The notes: generated from the letters alone by a model not told the origin. A stretch of 64,000 bases of DNA from Nannocystis sp. RBIL2 (GCF_026626745.1 NZ_JAPNJW010000002.1:930001-994000), one strand, 5' to 3'; positions 54,991 through 64,000 are shown, numbered from the stretch's first letter. Program-made: numbers and translations.

Positions 54991-57900
54991 TCAGAACCGC
55001 AGCCGGACCTCGAACTGGGCCCCGATCGGCTGCTGGAACTGGGTCTGCACGCCGAAGTTGCCCTGGGCCGGCAGGACCGTGCGCTGGAAGAAGGCCGTCG
55101 GCGCGTTGGCGGTCTGGACCTTGGCGTGCTTGAGGTCGTCGAAGTCGCCGCCGGCGATCGCCCGGCTCTGCGAGAACGAGTAGGTCTCGTCGACCCGCAG
55201 CACCGCCTTCGAGTTGGTCAGGTTGACCAGGCGCGCGACCACCTCGAGCTCGAGCTCGCCCGGCAGCGGGTAGGCGTAGGAGATGCCGAGGTTGGCGAAG
55301 TAGTTGGGCTCGAGCCGGCCGCCGGCCCCGCGCGGCAGCACGTACACCAGCGACAGCCCCGAGTAGCGGTTGTTGTCGGCGTAGACGCTGATCGGCGAGC
55401 CCGACTGGTAGCGGAGGTTGAGCCCGAGAGTGAGCCGGCCGCCGCGGCGGAGGTCGAAGGTGTAGTAGCCGTCGAGCTTGAGCTGGTGGGGCCGGTTGTC
55501 CCACAGCGGCCCGTAGCTGTTGCGCACCAGCTCGGGGATGTCGTACGTCGTGCTCGCGCCGATGTTGATCGCGCCGGTGTTGCGGTCGACGAACCCGTCG
55601 TAGTTGCCGATCAGGCGGCTGTAGACGTAGCTGCCCTGGAACACCCAGTTCTTGGCGAAGCGCTTGGTGAGCTGGAACACCCACGCGTCGTAGTTGCGGA
55701 TCGGGCGCGAGAACAGGCCGCCGATCGAGCTGAACGAAGACGCCAAAAAGTCGCAGCGGCTGAGCTCGCGGATCACGTTCTGCCGCTGCGGGTCGTCGGC
55801 GGCGGTGGCGTCGGCGGTGGCCTGCAGCGCGGCGCAGCGCTCCTCCTGGCGGGCGATGTCGGCTCGCGACACCGACTCGCCCGGGTTGGCCAGCAGGAAG
55901 TTGAGGCCGCCGTTGGGCGACACGTCCTCGATCGCCCGCCCGAGCCCGTCGTGCAGCCAGCGCACCCCGACCAGCAGGTCCTCGACCACCTCGTGCTCGT
56001 AGCCGGCGTTGAAGCGCTGCACGTACATGCCCTTGAGGTCAGGTACGACCGCGCCGAAGGTCAGGCCGCTGGTGTTCGTGTTGCCGTCGGTGCAGTACTC
56101 GGTCGGCGCGCCGTTATCGAGCCGGTCGTGCGTCACCCCGCCGATCGTCACCGGCGTCTCGCAGTCGGAGTTGCGGTACGAGCGGGTGACGTTGACCAGG
56201 CCGCCGAAGATCCGGTTGCCCAGGATCGCCGGGATCTGGGCGTAGAACCACCCGTAGCTGACGTACAGCCGGCTCTTGCCCTCGTCGGTCCAGTCGTACA
56301 CCAGGCTCGCGCGCGGGGCGACGTTGTCGGCGATGAGCAGGCCGCGCCGGCCGAACACGTCGCGCAGCTCCTGCATCTCCCAGCGCACGCCGCCGGAGAC
56401 GTAGAGGTTCGACAGGATCGACCACTTGTCCTGGACGAAGAACGCGTAGTTCTGGCTCGACAGCGACGAGGCGTAGGCCGGCACTCGCACTCCCGCGCCC
56501 ACCGGCGTGGCGATCGCCCGCAGGTCGTCCTGCTCGTAGCGCACGCGGCCGAAGCCGAGCGTCTGCCGCTGATCCGGGTTGTCCGACTGGACCAGGATCA
56601 CGCGGTTGTTGTTGACCCGGGTGGCGGTGCTGATGTCGTACTGGCCGCTCGCCGAGTCGAAGCAGTACTCGCCGCCGCCGACCTGGCCCTGGGGACAGTT
56701 GGCGTAGAAGTCCGGGTCGTTGCCGCCCGAGTAGGCCGAGCGCTGGCGGATCTGCGAGCCGTCGATCTCGATCCCGTACTTGAACTGGTGGGCCCCGGCG
56801 CGCTTGCCCGAGAAGAAGTGCGTCAGCGCGAACCCGCCGCCGATCCGGTCCTGCTGCGTGGCCGAGTGCGAGCCGATGCCGCCCGACAGCCATACCCGCG
56901 TCGGGCACGTCAGGCCCGGCAGGTTGGAGTCGTTGCACGCGTCGCCGACGCCCTGCACCAGCCGCACCGCGTCGTCGCGGTCGAGCAGGTCGTACAGGTT
57001 GCGGCCCTGGGTGTCGCGCTCCTGCGTCAGCGGGATCTGGCGCATCCGCTCGTGGTCGAGCTTCCACGCCTGCTGGCTGCGCAGGCGCGTGTAGTAGAGG
57101 TAGCCGTCGATCTCGAGCTTGTCGTTCAGCGCCCGCCCCTCGTACTCGAGCCCGACGCCGGTGCCGTTGCCGTAGTCGACGCCGAAGCTGTCGTTGACCA
57201 CGCCCGAGGCGACCCGCGAGGCGCCACCGAGCGTCGCGTTCGGGTTGGTGCCGAACGCGTTGGGCTCGGACCCCGGCGGCTGACGGAAGCTGCGCCGGCG
57301 GAAGTTCGGCCCGCCACCGCCGGACAGCCGCAGGCGGTGGCGCGGGCTTATCTGCCAGTCGAGGCTGGCCGTCCAGCCGAGGTCGAAGCGGCCGGTGCGG
57401 AACTTCTGCTCGGCGAACTTGACGGTGTCGATGTAGTTGCCGTTGGCCGCGCAGTCGTTGACGCCGTTGGCGTAGGGGCAGGTCTCGTAGCCGCCCGAGA
57501 GATCCTTGTCGCGCCGGCGGTAGAACGACTGCACCAGCGAGTTGTTGCTGCCGCCCGGGGCCACGCCGACGGCGAAGAACAGCTTGTCGCGCACGATCGG
57601 GCCCGACAGCGTGACCACGCCCTGCATCTCGTAGTTGTAGATCTCGGCCACGCGCAGCGACTCGTCGGTGGCGTCGATGAAGCGCGGCTGGGCGATCCGC
57701 GGCGTGAAGCGGAACAGCGCCACCCCGCGCAACTTGTTGGTGCCGCCGATCCTGCGCGCGCGCACCAGGCCGCCGCTGGCCCCGCCGTTCTCCGCGTCGA
57801 ACACCCCCTCGACCACCTCGACCTCGTCGACGAACTCCTGGACGATGCTCGCGCCCACGGTGCCGAACGCCGGGCTGGTCGAGTTCTGGCTGTCGACGAC

Positions 57901-58476
57901 GTACTTGTTCTCGGCACTGGTGGCGCTGGCGATCCGGACCCCGCCGGCGTCCTTGCCCGCGAGCGGGGCGATGTCGACTACGGCGGTGTAGTCGCGGCTG
58001 GTGCCGCCGATCGGGACCTTGCGCATCCGCTCGACGTCGACCTTGGTGACGCTGGCGCCGTCGGTCCGGATCGGCGCCGCGTCGACCACGATCGTCTCGA
58101 CCCACCGCTGATCGGGCGCGAGCTGAAAGTCGATCCGCACCTTCGCCCCCGGGATGAGCTCGACGATCCGGTTGAGGTCGTTCTCGCGGTACAGCACCTG
58201 CACGGTGTAGATGCCGGGCGGCAGGTCGCGGAAGGCATAGATGCCGTCGGCGTTGGTCTGCGTCTCGCGCGTCCCCTGCAGGCAGTTGCACTGCGCGATC
58301 ACGAGGACGCCAGCGAGCGCCTCGCCGGTCTGCTTGTCCTTCACCGCCCCGTTCAGGCCCGCGTTCTCGAGCGCCCGCGCCGTCTGCGGCGCCGCGAAGG
58401 CCAGCACCGGCGCGCCGACGAGCACCGCCGTCGCCAGCGCGGCGCAGCGAGGTCGGTGACGGACGCGGCTCGGCAT
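54991..58476 (-). CDS. TonB-dependent outer membrane receptor with carboxypeptidase-regulatory domain (Oar-like)
   Basis: This is a 1161-residue outer membrane protein. The ATG at 58476 gives a signal peptide (about 1-27), then a CarboxypepD-reg beta-sandwich (about 35-125: GLNGAVKDKQTGEALAGVLV, GIYAFRDLPPGIYTVQV). A plug domain follows with DVERMRKVPIGGTSRDY and EFVDEVEVVEGVFDAENGGASGG, then a long barrel ending in the aromatic C-terminus VRLRF. The layout matches Oar and related myxobacterial TonB-dependent receptors. It would take up an unknown substrate using TonB energy. The longer upstream frame is not credible. The gene's upstream region holds the tandem repeats at 58477-59063. Confidence 0.92.
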   Translation of the reverse strand: MPSRVRHRPRCAALATAVLVGAPVLAFAAPQTARALENAGLNGAVKDKQTGEALAGVLVIAQCNCLQGTRETQTNADGIYAFRDLPPGIYTVQVLYRENDLNRIVELIPGAKVRIDFQLAPDQRWVETIVVDAAPIRTDGASVTKVDVERMRKVPIGGTSRDYTAVVDIAPLAGKDAGGVRIASATSAENKYVVDSQNSTSPAFGTVGASIVQEFVDEVEVVEGVFDAENGGASGGLVRARRIGGTNKLRGVALFRFTPRIAQPRFIDATDESLRVAEIYNYEMQGVVTLSGPIVRDKLFFAVGVAPGGSNNSLVQSFYRRRDKDLSGGYETCPYANGVNDCAANGNYIDTVKFAEQKFRTGRFDLGWTASLDWQISPRHRLRLSGGGGPNFRRRSFRQPPGSEPNAFGTNPNATLGGASRVASGVVNDSFGVDYGNGTGVGLEYEGRALNDKLEIDGYLYYTRLRSQQAWKLDHERMRQIPLTQERDTQGRNLYDLLDRDDAVRLVQGVGDACNDSNLPGLTCPTRVWLSGGIGSHSATQQDRIGGGFALTHFFSGKRAGAHQFKYGIEIDGSQIRQRSAYSGGNDPDFYANCPQGQVGGGEYCFDSASGQYDISTATRVNNNRVILVQSDNPDQRQTLGFGRVRYEQDDLRAIATPVGAGVRVPAYASSLSSQNYAFFVQDKWSILSNLYVSGGVRWEMQELRDVFGRRGLLIADNVAPRASLVYDWTDEGKSRLYVSYGWFYAQIPAILGNRIFGGLVNVTRSYRNSDCETPVTIGGVTHDRLDNGAPTEYCTDGNTNTSGLTFGAVVPDLKGMYVQRFNAGYEHEVVEDLLVGVRWLHDGLGRAIEDVSPNGGLNFLLANPGESVSRADIARQEERCAALQATADATAADDPQRQNVIRELSRCDFLASSFSSIGGLFSRPIRNYDAWVFQLTKRFAKNWVFQGSYVYSRLIGNYDGFVDRNTGAINIGASTTYDIPELVRNSYGPLWDNRPHQLKLDGYYTFDLRRGGRLTLGLNLRYQSGSPISVYADNNRYSGLSLVYVLPRGAGGRLEPNYFANLGISYAYPLPGELELEVVARLVNLTNSKAVLRVDETYSFSQSRAIAGGDFDDLKHAKVQTANAPTAFFQRTVLPAQGNFGVQTQFQQPIGAQFEVRLRF

Positions 58477-59063
58477 GGTCGTCTCGACAGTAGGCGAAGT
58501 CGCGGCCGCACGGTTCGCTCCCCGATCGGACCGCGCTGCAGCGAACAGGACGCCCTCCGCAGACGCCCCCACCCGGGCCCGTGGTTTCAGCCGCGCGACG
58601 TGAGGAAGCGAGCCGCCGCGGCGCCCCGCCGACCTGCCCCGAAGACCAGAGCGCTCGCGTGGCTTCTCGGCGCCGAGCGACCCCGGGGTCGAACGCTCTG
58701 CCCCGAAGACCAGAGCGCTCGCACAGCGAGCCGGTACGCGGCCCACCGCCCTGTCTCCGAAGCTCAGGGCGCTCGCGCAGTCTCGAAGCCGAGAGACCCC
58801 GGCGCCGAGCACCTGTCCTGAAGCCCGGCCTGAATCTACATGGCCCTAAAGCCAGGTCTCCGTCGCTTCGCCGGCTCGGCCTTCGAACGGACCGCGCAGG
58901 CGGTGGGCGATGATGCGGACCGGTGTGCGCCGACGACCTGTCTCCAAAACCAGGTCGCCGCCGCGCGCCGGCTCGTCCCTCGAACGGCCGCGCAGGCGGT
59001 GAGCGAAGATCGGCGTGCGCCGATGACCTGGCCCGAAAGCCAGGTCGTCGCCGCGTCCTCGGC
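58477..59063. other. Gene-poor region with repeated fragments
   Basis: No gene is seen in these 587 bp. From 58640 to 58800 there are copies of CCGAAGACCAGAGCGCTCGC and a variant with CTCAGGGCGCTCGC. From 58861 to 59063 there are repeated pieces of the end of the next gene (listed separately). Confidence 0.6.
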
Positions 59064-59090
59064 TCAGCCCTCGAACGGGCCGCGCAGGCG
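58861..59090. repeat. Three tandem copies of the 3' end of the acyl-CoA dehydrogenase gene
   Basis: The sequence around CGAACGG...CGCGCAGGCGGTG recurs at 58884, 58981 and 59072, 97 and 91 bp apart. The last copy is the true end of the gene on the minus strand (stop at 59064-59066). The spacers contain GACCTG...CAGGTC hairpins: 58935-58956 (6 bp) and 59025-59046 (GACCTGGC/GCCAGGTC, 8 bp). Confidence 0.75.
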
Positions 59091-60701
59091 GTGGGCGATG
59101 AAGCGGGCCAGGTGTTCGCCGGCGATCGGCTCGGCGTCGGCGGCCTCGGCGAGCAGCAGCGCCTCGGTGAGGTAGCCGGTGGTCAAGGCGATCTTGCGGG
59201 CGCCGGCCTGCATGGCAGCCTCGCCGCGGGACATGTTCGCCTTGACCTGGCCGATGAGGCTACGGACCCCGGCGCGCAGCGTCGCCAGATCGCCGGCGGC
59301 GACGTTGGCGTACGAGCGCTCGGCGCGGGCGGCCAGATCCTGGACCAGGGCCGTGAACGCCCCCTCGCGGGCCTCCGCGCGCAGCACGTCGAGCGACAGC
59401 ACGTTGGTCGTGCCCTCCCAGATCGTCAGCACTTGCGCGTCACGGAGCAGCCGCGGCACGCCCGTGTCCTCGACGTAGCCGGCGCCGCCGAAGCACTCGA
59501 GCGCCTCGGACGCGATCGACACCGCCTGCTTCGCGGTCGTCAGCTTGGCGATCGGGATCAGCGCGCGCAGGCGCCGGCGCTCGGCCTCGGTGGCGGTGCC
59601 GGCCTCGCTGCGCCCGAGCAGCGCGGCGCCCTCGAGCACCAGCGCGAGCACTGCCGCCGCTTCGGCGTCCATGTCGTCGAGCGTGGTCTGGTGCAGCGGC
59701 AGGTCGATGAGCCGGGCCCCGAACGCCGAGCGGCGCGTCGCGTAGTCGCGGGCCAGGGCGCAGGCGCGACGGATCCCCGACGCCGACGCGATCGCGTTGT
59801 AGAGCCGCGTCACGTTGAGCATCCCGGAGATGTTGGCCACCCCGCGGCCGGGCTCGCCGATCAGCGTCGCCTCGACCCCGTCGAGCGTCAGCTCGGCCGT
59901 CGGCAGCGCCTTGGTGCCGAGCTTGTCCTTGAGCCGGTTGACCTGGATGCCCGTCCAGCCGCGGCCCGGCTCGCGCCCGATCTCGACGCAGAACAGCGAC
60001 AGGCCGCGCGAGCCCGGCGTCGTGCCGCCGTCGTCGATGCGCGCCAGGGTCAGCGCCATCTCCGAAGTCGTCGCCGACGTGAACCACTTGACCCCGTGCA
60101 GCGTGTAGCGCCGCTCGTCGCCGACCACCCGCGACGGCCGCGCGATCGTCTCGCTGTTGCCGACGTCCGAGCCACCTGTCCTCTCGGTCATCCACTGGCC
60201 CGAGGTGATGAACTTGTCGGGGTCGCGCGCGGTCAGGCCTGCCACCAATCGATCGCGCAGGCCGCCTGGCGCCTGGTCGAGCAGCACCCGCGTCGCCGCG
60301 TCGGTCATTGCCAGCGGGCACGAGTACGTCGCGGATGTCCCCGAGAACAGGTACAAAAGGACAGCCTGCGCCACGCGCCGGTGCTCGCCGAGGCGGTCGT
60401 CGTAGCCGGTGGCGACGAGGCCGTGGCGGGCCGAGAACTTGCGCAGCTCCTCCCACGCGGGCGAGGTCCGGATCTCGTCGATCCGCCGGCCCCACGGGTC
60501 GTACGCCACGTGGACCGGCGGCTCGGCCTCGGCGCGGATCATCCAGTCCCACAGCTCGCCCGTGGTCGCGCGCCCGATCGCCTCGTACTGCGGCCGGATC
60601 TCCTGCAGCACCTCCGGCGGCAGGCGCTGGCGCAGCAGCGCGTGCAAGGGTTCGTCGCTGGCGAACAGATCGGGACGGCCTGGCGCTTCCTGGAAGAACA
60701 T
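59064..60701 (-). CDS. AidB-like acyl-CoA dehydrogenase family protein
   Basis: This is a 545-residue flavoprotein of the acyl-CoA dehydrogenase superfamily, longer than classical members (about 380) and close to the AidB subgroup. It shows QWMTERTGGSDVGNSET, GVKWFTSATTSEMALTLAR, LKDKLGTKALPTAEL, TRRSAFGARLIDLPLHQTTL, ECFGGAGYVEDTGVPRLLRD and VLTIWEGTTNVLSLDVLR, which cover the FAD site and the AidB-type glutamate region. Substrate unknown; roles in fatty acid oxidation or alkylation protection are both possible. ATG at 60701. Hairpin-derived loops at about 60177 and 60336 encode short surface pieces. It lies 180 bp downstream of the copper ATPase gene. Confidence 0.9.
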   Translation of the reverse strand: MFFQEAPGRPDLFASDEPLHALLRQRLPPEVLQEIRPQYEAIGRATTGELWDWMIRAEAEPPVHVAYDPWGRRIDEIRTSPAWEELRKFSARHGLVATGYDDRLGEHRRVAQAVLLYLFSGTSATYSCPLAMTDAATRVLLDQAPGGLRDRLVAGLTARDPDKFITSGQWMTERTGGSDVGNSETIARPSRVVGDERRYTLHGVKWFTSATTSEMALTLARIDDGGTTPGSRGLSLFCVEIGREPGRGWTGIQVNRLKDKLGTKALPTAELTLDGVEATLIGEPGRGVANISGMLNVTRLYNAIASASGIRRACALARDYATRRSAFGARLIDLPLHQTTLDDMDAEAAAVLALVLEGAALLGRSEAGTATEAERRRLRALIPIAKLTTAKQAVSIASEALECFGGAGYVEDTGVPRLLRDAQVLTIWEGTTNVLSLDVLRAEAREGAFTALVQDLAARAERSYANVAAGDLATLRAGVRSLIGQVKANMSRGEAAMQAGARKIALTTGYLTEALLLAEAADAEPIAGEHLARFIAHRLRGPFEG

Positions 60702-60881
60702 GCGCGATCCGTAGCACGATTCGCCGCCCGTTCGTCGCGGCCTCCATCAGCCGCCGCTCGGCACAGCTTCTACTCGCCGGCGCGGCTGCATGCGGCGACC
60801 CCCGACGCACCCGACGTCGCGTCTCCGCCGCCTCGCGCGCTTCGACACCGGCCCCAGGCGGCCGCTCGATCGGGCACGAGC

Positions 60882-63365
60882 TCAGCGGTCCGCGACGACC
60901 CGCCGCAGCGCCAGGCTGCTCACCACCACCGTCACGCTCGACAGCGCCATCGCTCCGGCTGCGAGCGCCGGATCGAGCGCGCGCAACCATCCCGGCAGGC
61001 TGCTCAGCGGGTACAGCGCGCCGGCCGCGATCGGGATCAGCACGAGGTTGTAGGCCGAGGCCCAGAACAGGTTGCGGCGGATCGTGCGGACCGTCGCCCT
61101 GCCGATGGCGAGCGCGTCGAGCAGCCCGCGCAGGTCGCTGCGCAGCAGCGTCACGTCGGCGGCGTCGACCGCGACGTCGGTCCCGCTGCCGATCGCCACG
61201 CCGACGTCCGCCTGCACCAGCGCCGGTGCGTCGTTGACCCCGTCTCCGACCATCGCCACCGAGCCCGCGCGCTGCAGCGCGGCCACGGTCGCCGCCTTGT
61301 CGGCCGGCAGCACCTCCGCGTACACGTCCGCCGCCTCGATCCCGACCATCGACGCGATCGCCAGCCCGGTCGCCCGGCGGTCGCCCGTCAGCAGCGCGAC
61401 CCGCAGCCCCTGCCCGCGCAGCGCCGCCACCACCTCGCGCGCCTCGAGCCGCGGCGCGTCGGCCAGCGCGATCGATCCTAAAAATTGCCCGTCGCGCGCC
61501 ACGTACACGCGCGTGCGGCCCGGCGGATCGCCTGCCCCATCGAGCATGTCCCGAGCGCCATGCGATCGCGTCGAATCGGCGACCGAACCTTCGGACATGT
61601 TCTCGAGGGCAGCAACACCATCGGCCGAGCCGCGCGCGCCTGGAGTCACACCTGCGCTTTCGGACATGTCCTGAGAGACGGCGTCGGCCGGGGCGTGGAG
61701 TCCTGCGCCAGACTCTGCATCGACTCTTTTGGACATGTCCTGAGAGACATTCGAGCGCTCTTCCGCGCCCTCGCCCGGTCGCTCCGTCCGCACACCCGTC
61801 ACGCCTTGCGAAGCGAGCCAGGCTTGCGTCCCGATCCACACCTCCGCCCCGTCGACCAGCGCTCGCAGGCCTCGCCCGCCGATCGCTCGCACCCCGGTCG
61901 GCGTCGGCAGCTGCGCCCCGCGGGCCCGCGCGGCAGCCACGATCGCGCGGCCGAGCGGGTGCTCGCTGCCCTGCTCCGCCGCCGCCGCCAGGGCCAGCAG
62001 CTCGTCCTCGGACACGCCCGGCGCCGGCGTGATCGCCTGCAGCTCGGGGCGGCCGAGAGTCAGCGTCCCCGTCTTGTCGAACACCACCACGCGGACCGCC
62101 CGCATCGCCTCGAGCGCCGCGCTGTTCTTGAACAGCAGACCGCGGCGCGCCGCCGCTCCGGTGGCGACCACGATGGCAGTCGGCGTCGCCAGCCCGAGCG
62201 CGCACGGACACGCGATCACCAGCACCGCGACCGCCCGCATCAGCGCGTGCGCGGCCCCGTGCGACGACAGCAAGAGCCATGTCCCGAAGGTCAGGAGCGC
62301 CAGGCCGACCACCACCGGCACGAACACCCCCGCGATCCGATCGACCAGCGCCTGCACCGGCGCCTTGCTGGCCTGGGCCGCGCGCACCAGGCGGACGATC
62401 TGCGACAGCGCCGTGGCCGCGCCGACCCGCGTCGCGGTCACGCGCAGCAGCCCCGGCCCGTTGATCGTCCCGCCGGCCACCGCGTCGCCGACGCCCTTGG
62501 CCACCGGCAGGCTCTCGCCGGTCAGCACGCTCTCGTCGACCGCCGACTCGCCCACGATCACGCGACCGTCGACCGGGATGGCCTCGCCCGGGCGGACCAC
62601 CACCACGTCGCGGACCTTGACCGCCTCGGCGGGCAGCTCGACCTCGACCTCGTCGCGGACGACCCGGGCCTTGCGCGGTCGCAGCTCGAGCAGCGAGCGC
62701 AGCGCCTCGCCGGCGCGGCCGCGGGCGCGCGCCTCGAGCAGCCGGCCGAGCGCGACCAGGGTGACGATCGCCGCGGCTGTCTCGAAGTACAGGTGATGCC
62801 CGACCGCCGGCGCGAGCACCACCGGCACGCTGGCGGCGAACGCCACCCCGGCCCCGAGCGCCACCAGCACGTCCATGTTGGCCCGGCCGGCCCCCAGCGC
62901 CCGCGCGGCCCCGCGGAAGTGCGGCCCGCCGGTGTACGCCAGCACCGGCAGCGTCAGCGTCAGCATCAGCCACGGCAGCCACGGCCGGTCGTCCAGCGCC
63001 CCGAAGTCGCGCGCCATGCTGACCGCCATGAGCGGGGCGGTACACGCCGCGCCGACCACGAAGCGGCGCCAGCTGGCCCGAAGTTCGGCCGCGCGCGCGG
63101 CTGTCTCGACGGACAGGTCGGTCGCGTCGGCGCCGACGATCACCCCGAAGCCCGCGCCCTCGACCGCCGCCACCAGCGCCCCGCGGGTCGCCGGGGCCGT
63201 CGCGGCGAGCGCGACGGAGGCGGTCTCGCTGGCGAAGTTGACCTGCGCCGCCGCGACCCCGGGCACCCGCGACAACGCGCGCTCGATCGTCTGCGCGCAG
63301 TTGGCACAGCGCATCCCGGTCAGCGCGAGGTCGACCGATTCGGCCGCGGAGGCGGAGGCGTTCAC
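60882..63365 (-). CDS. copA: Copper-type P1B ATPase (CopA family)
   Basis: This is an 827-residue Cu(I)-transporting P-type ATPase. One N-terminal heavy-metal domain (GMRCANCA, Cys20 and Cys23) precedes eight membrane helices. The metal site is IACPCALGLATPTAI with YNLVLIPIAAGALYP and MALSSVTVV in the last helices, a CopA pattern. Catalytic motifs are DKTGTLT, TGES, EHPLGRAIV (HP motif) and GDGVNDAP. Unusually, the nucleotide-binding domain is interrupted at about residues 525-613 by a soluble insertion with repeats such as VSQDMSKR and VSQDMSES, derived from the hairpin element at 61540-61760. No copper chaperone gene or regulator is seen nearby. Confidence 0.94.
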   Translation of the reverse strand: MNASASAAESVDLALTGMRCANCAQTIERALSRVPGVAAAQVNFASETASVALAATAPATRGALVAAVEGAGFGVIVGADATDLSVETAARAAELRASWRRFVVGAACTAPLMAVSMARDFGALDDRPWLPWLMLTLTLPVLAYTGGPHFRGAARALGAGRANMDVLVALGAGVAFAASVPVVLAPAVGHHLYFETAAAIVTLVALGRLLEARARGRAGEALRSLLELRPRKARVVRDEVEVELPAEAVKVRDVVVVRPGEAIPVDGRVIVGESAVDESVLTGESLPVAKGVGDAVAGGTINGPGLLRVTATRVGAATALSQIVRLVRAAQASKAPVQALVDRIAGVFVPVVVGLALLTFGTWLLLSSHGAAHALMRAVAVLVIACPCALGLATPTAIVVATGAAARRGLLFKNSAALEAMRAVRVVVFDKTGTLTLGRPELQAITPAPGVSEDELLALAAAAEQGSEHPLGRAIVAAARARGAQLPTPTGVRAIGGRGLRALVDGAEVWIGTQAWLASQGVTGVRTERPGEGAEERSNVSQDMSKRVDAESGAGLHAPADAVSQDMSESAGVTPGARGSADGVAALENMSEGSVADSTRSHGARDMLDGAGDPPGRTRVYVARDGQFLGSIALADAPRLEAREVVAALRGQGLRVALLTGDRRATGLAIASMVGIEAADVYAEVLPADKAATVAALQRAGSVAMVGDGVNDAPALVQADVGVAIGSGTDVAVDAADVTLLRSDLRGLLDALAIGRATVRTIRRNLFWASAYNLVLIPIAAGALYPLSSLPGWLRALDPALAAGAMALSSVTVVVSSLALRRVVADR
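61540..61760. repeat. Hairpin elements inserted in the copper ATPase gene
   Basis: At least four copies: TGTCC-TGAG-AGACA type at 61736-61749 and 61667-61680, GGACATGTTC around 61596, and CATGTCCCGAGCGCCATG at 61546-61563. All are in the same reading frame (DMS or DML on the minus strand) and all fall between conserved parts of the nucleotide-binding domain. Confidence 0.8.
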
Positions 63366-63409
63366 GCGGACCCGAGCATAGCCGAGCGCCGCGGCGCGAG
63401 CCGGTGACC

Positions 63410-63423
63410 TGACCTTTGGGTCA
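63410..63423. repeat. Hairpin element with covarying arms
   Basis: TGACC-TTTG-GGTCA, a perfect 5-bp stem with a 4-base loop. Compared with the main core TGTCC/GGACA, both arms carry the matching change, which supports selection on base pairing. It lies in the spacer upstream of the copper ATPase gene. Confidence 0.7.
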
Positions 63424-63453
63424 TGTCAGCCGGCTCACCTCCGGCGGCTTGAC

Positions 63454-64000
63454 TCACCAGCAGTAGCTGCCGTCGCCGTTGGGCAGGCCGACCAGCTCGC
63501 ACGACATCCCGGTCGGGCAGTCGGCGTCGGTCACGCACTCGAGGAAGCACGCCTTCTGCATCGCGTCGATGGCGAGGCAGCGCGTGATCGCCGGGCTGTT
63601 GGGCTTCGGCGCGCACTGGGCCTCGGTCTGGCACAGGACCGTGCAGAAGCCGTCGAACGCGACCATGTCGGCGTCCTGCAGGCTGAGGCAGCCGCCGCCG
63701 TTGAGCCCGGGGCACATGTCGCTCGGGAAGCAGTTCGAGTAGAGGCCGGTGGCCGGCTGCGGATCTTTGGCCGGCGGCGGGTCGGTCGTCATCATCATCG
63801 TCGTGCTCGAGCTCGACGACGAGCTGGTGTCGTCGGTGGTCGAGCTCGACGTCGAGCCGGTGGTCGTGCTCGTGCTCGACGACGAGCTCGAGCTCGACGT
63901 CGTCTCGTCGGTCGTGTTCGGCTCCGAGGTCGTCTCCGGCGGGTCGGAGGTCGCCGGCGTGCTGGTCGCGGTCGGATTGTCGTTGGTCGTGTCGACCGGC
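63454..64000 (-). CDS. Cysteine-rich lipoprotein-type surface protein (5' end cut by window)
   Basis: The reading frame is open to the last base, so the start and any signal peptide lie outside. A Thr/Ser/Asp linker of about 70 residues (T-T-S-S-S repeats) is followed from about 63765 downwards by a Cys-rich domain (YSNCFPSDMCPGLNGGGCLS, CTVLCQTEAQCAPK, CFLECVTDADCPTGMSCELV). The linker plus Cys-rich layout matches the other surface lipoproteins in this window (1190, 32247 and 42375). No enzymatic motif is present. The function is unknown. Confidence 0.8.
   Translation of the reverse strand, partial: PVDTTNDNPTATSTPATSDPPETTSEPNTTDETTSSSSSSSSTSTTTGSTSSSTTDDTSSSSSSSTTMMMTTDPPPAKDPQPATGLYSNCFPSDMCPGLNGGGCLSLQDADMVAFDGFCTVLCQTEAQCAPKPNSPAITRCLAIDAMQKACFLECVTDADCPTGMSCELVGLPNGDGSYCW

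Noticed and set aside
53557..58821. A 1754-codon plus-strand open frame
   Set aside because: It is antisense to the TonB-dependent receptor, is dominated by Arg/Ala/Val/Asp with no domain, and arises from GC-rich codon use on the real strand.

Overview
The window looks like chromosomal DNA of a myxobacterium, most likely a Nannocystis-type member of the Myxococcota. By eye it is about 70% G+C. It carries secreted lipoproteins with the CGDG...CDDGN cysteine-rich repeat, several eukaryote-like Ser/Thr kinases, an Oar-like TonB-dependent receptor with a carboxypeptidase-regulatory domain, and hybrid histidine-kinase-type sensors. The taxonomic call is inference from gene content. No transposase, phage gene, CRISPR array or rRNA was seen.

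Layout: 1-8.8 kb holds a degenerate kinase-like protein (cut by the window start), a cysteine-rich lipoprotein, an active-looking membrane Ser/Thr kinase coupled to a small TPR-type membrane protein, a helical unknown, a YihY/BrkB membrane protein and two exported proteins. 9.0-16.3 kb is a co-directional block of three related large lipoproteins followed by a FadL-type outer membrane protein. 16.5-20.2 kb has two tandem paralogous sensor histidine kinases. 20.5-26.2 kb has a c-type cytochrome with an ArfB-like release factor, a tandem-repeat patch, a kinase-ATPase (PknK type) divergent from an ECF sigma factor, and a LuxR-type regulator. 26.4-32 kb carries parC-parE, an APS kinase and infA. 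32.2-43.3 kb mixes lipoproteins, a TerB-like protein, D-Ala-D-Ala ligase, a PBP4-type peptidase, serS, trpS and a GNAT protein. 43.6-51.8 kb is a minus-strand operon of an Mpl-type muropeptide ligase fused to a GNAT domain, followed by nuoJKLMN-like membrane subunits with no peripheral complex I genes. 52-64 kb has a PilZ protein, a DUF2058-like protein, tRNA-His, a polytopic membrane protein, the TonB-dependent receptor, an AidB-like acyl-CoA dehydrogenase, a copper-type P-ATPase and a lipoprotein cut by the window end.

The most unusual signal is a family of very short hairpins scattered over the whole window, both between and inside genes. The core is TGTCC-N4-GGACA, with the best copies being an 18-nt CATGTCC-N4-GGACATG. 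The loop is almost always four bases, and arms vary together (TGCCC/GGGCA, TGACC/GGTCA). Copies sit in protein linkers and have been amplified in frame, notably in the NuoL-like C-terminal tail and in the nucleotide-binding domain of the copper ATPase. I know of no description of this family.

The second unusual point is that the nuoJKLMN-like subunits appear, by eye, to have lost most of the Glu/Lys residues used for proton transfer in complex I, and are translationally coupled to a cell-wall recycling ligase.
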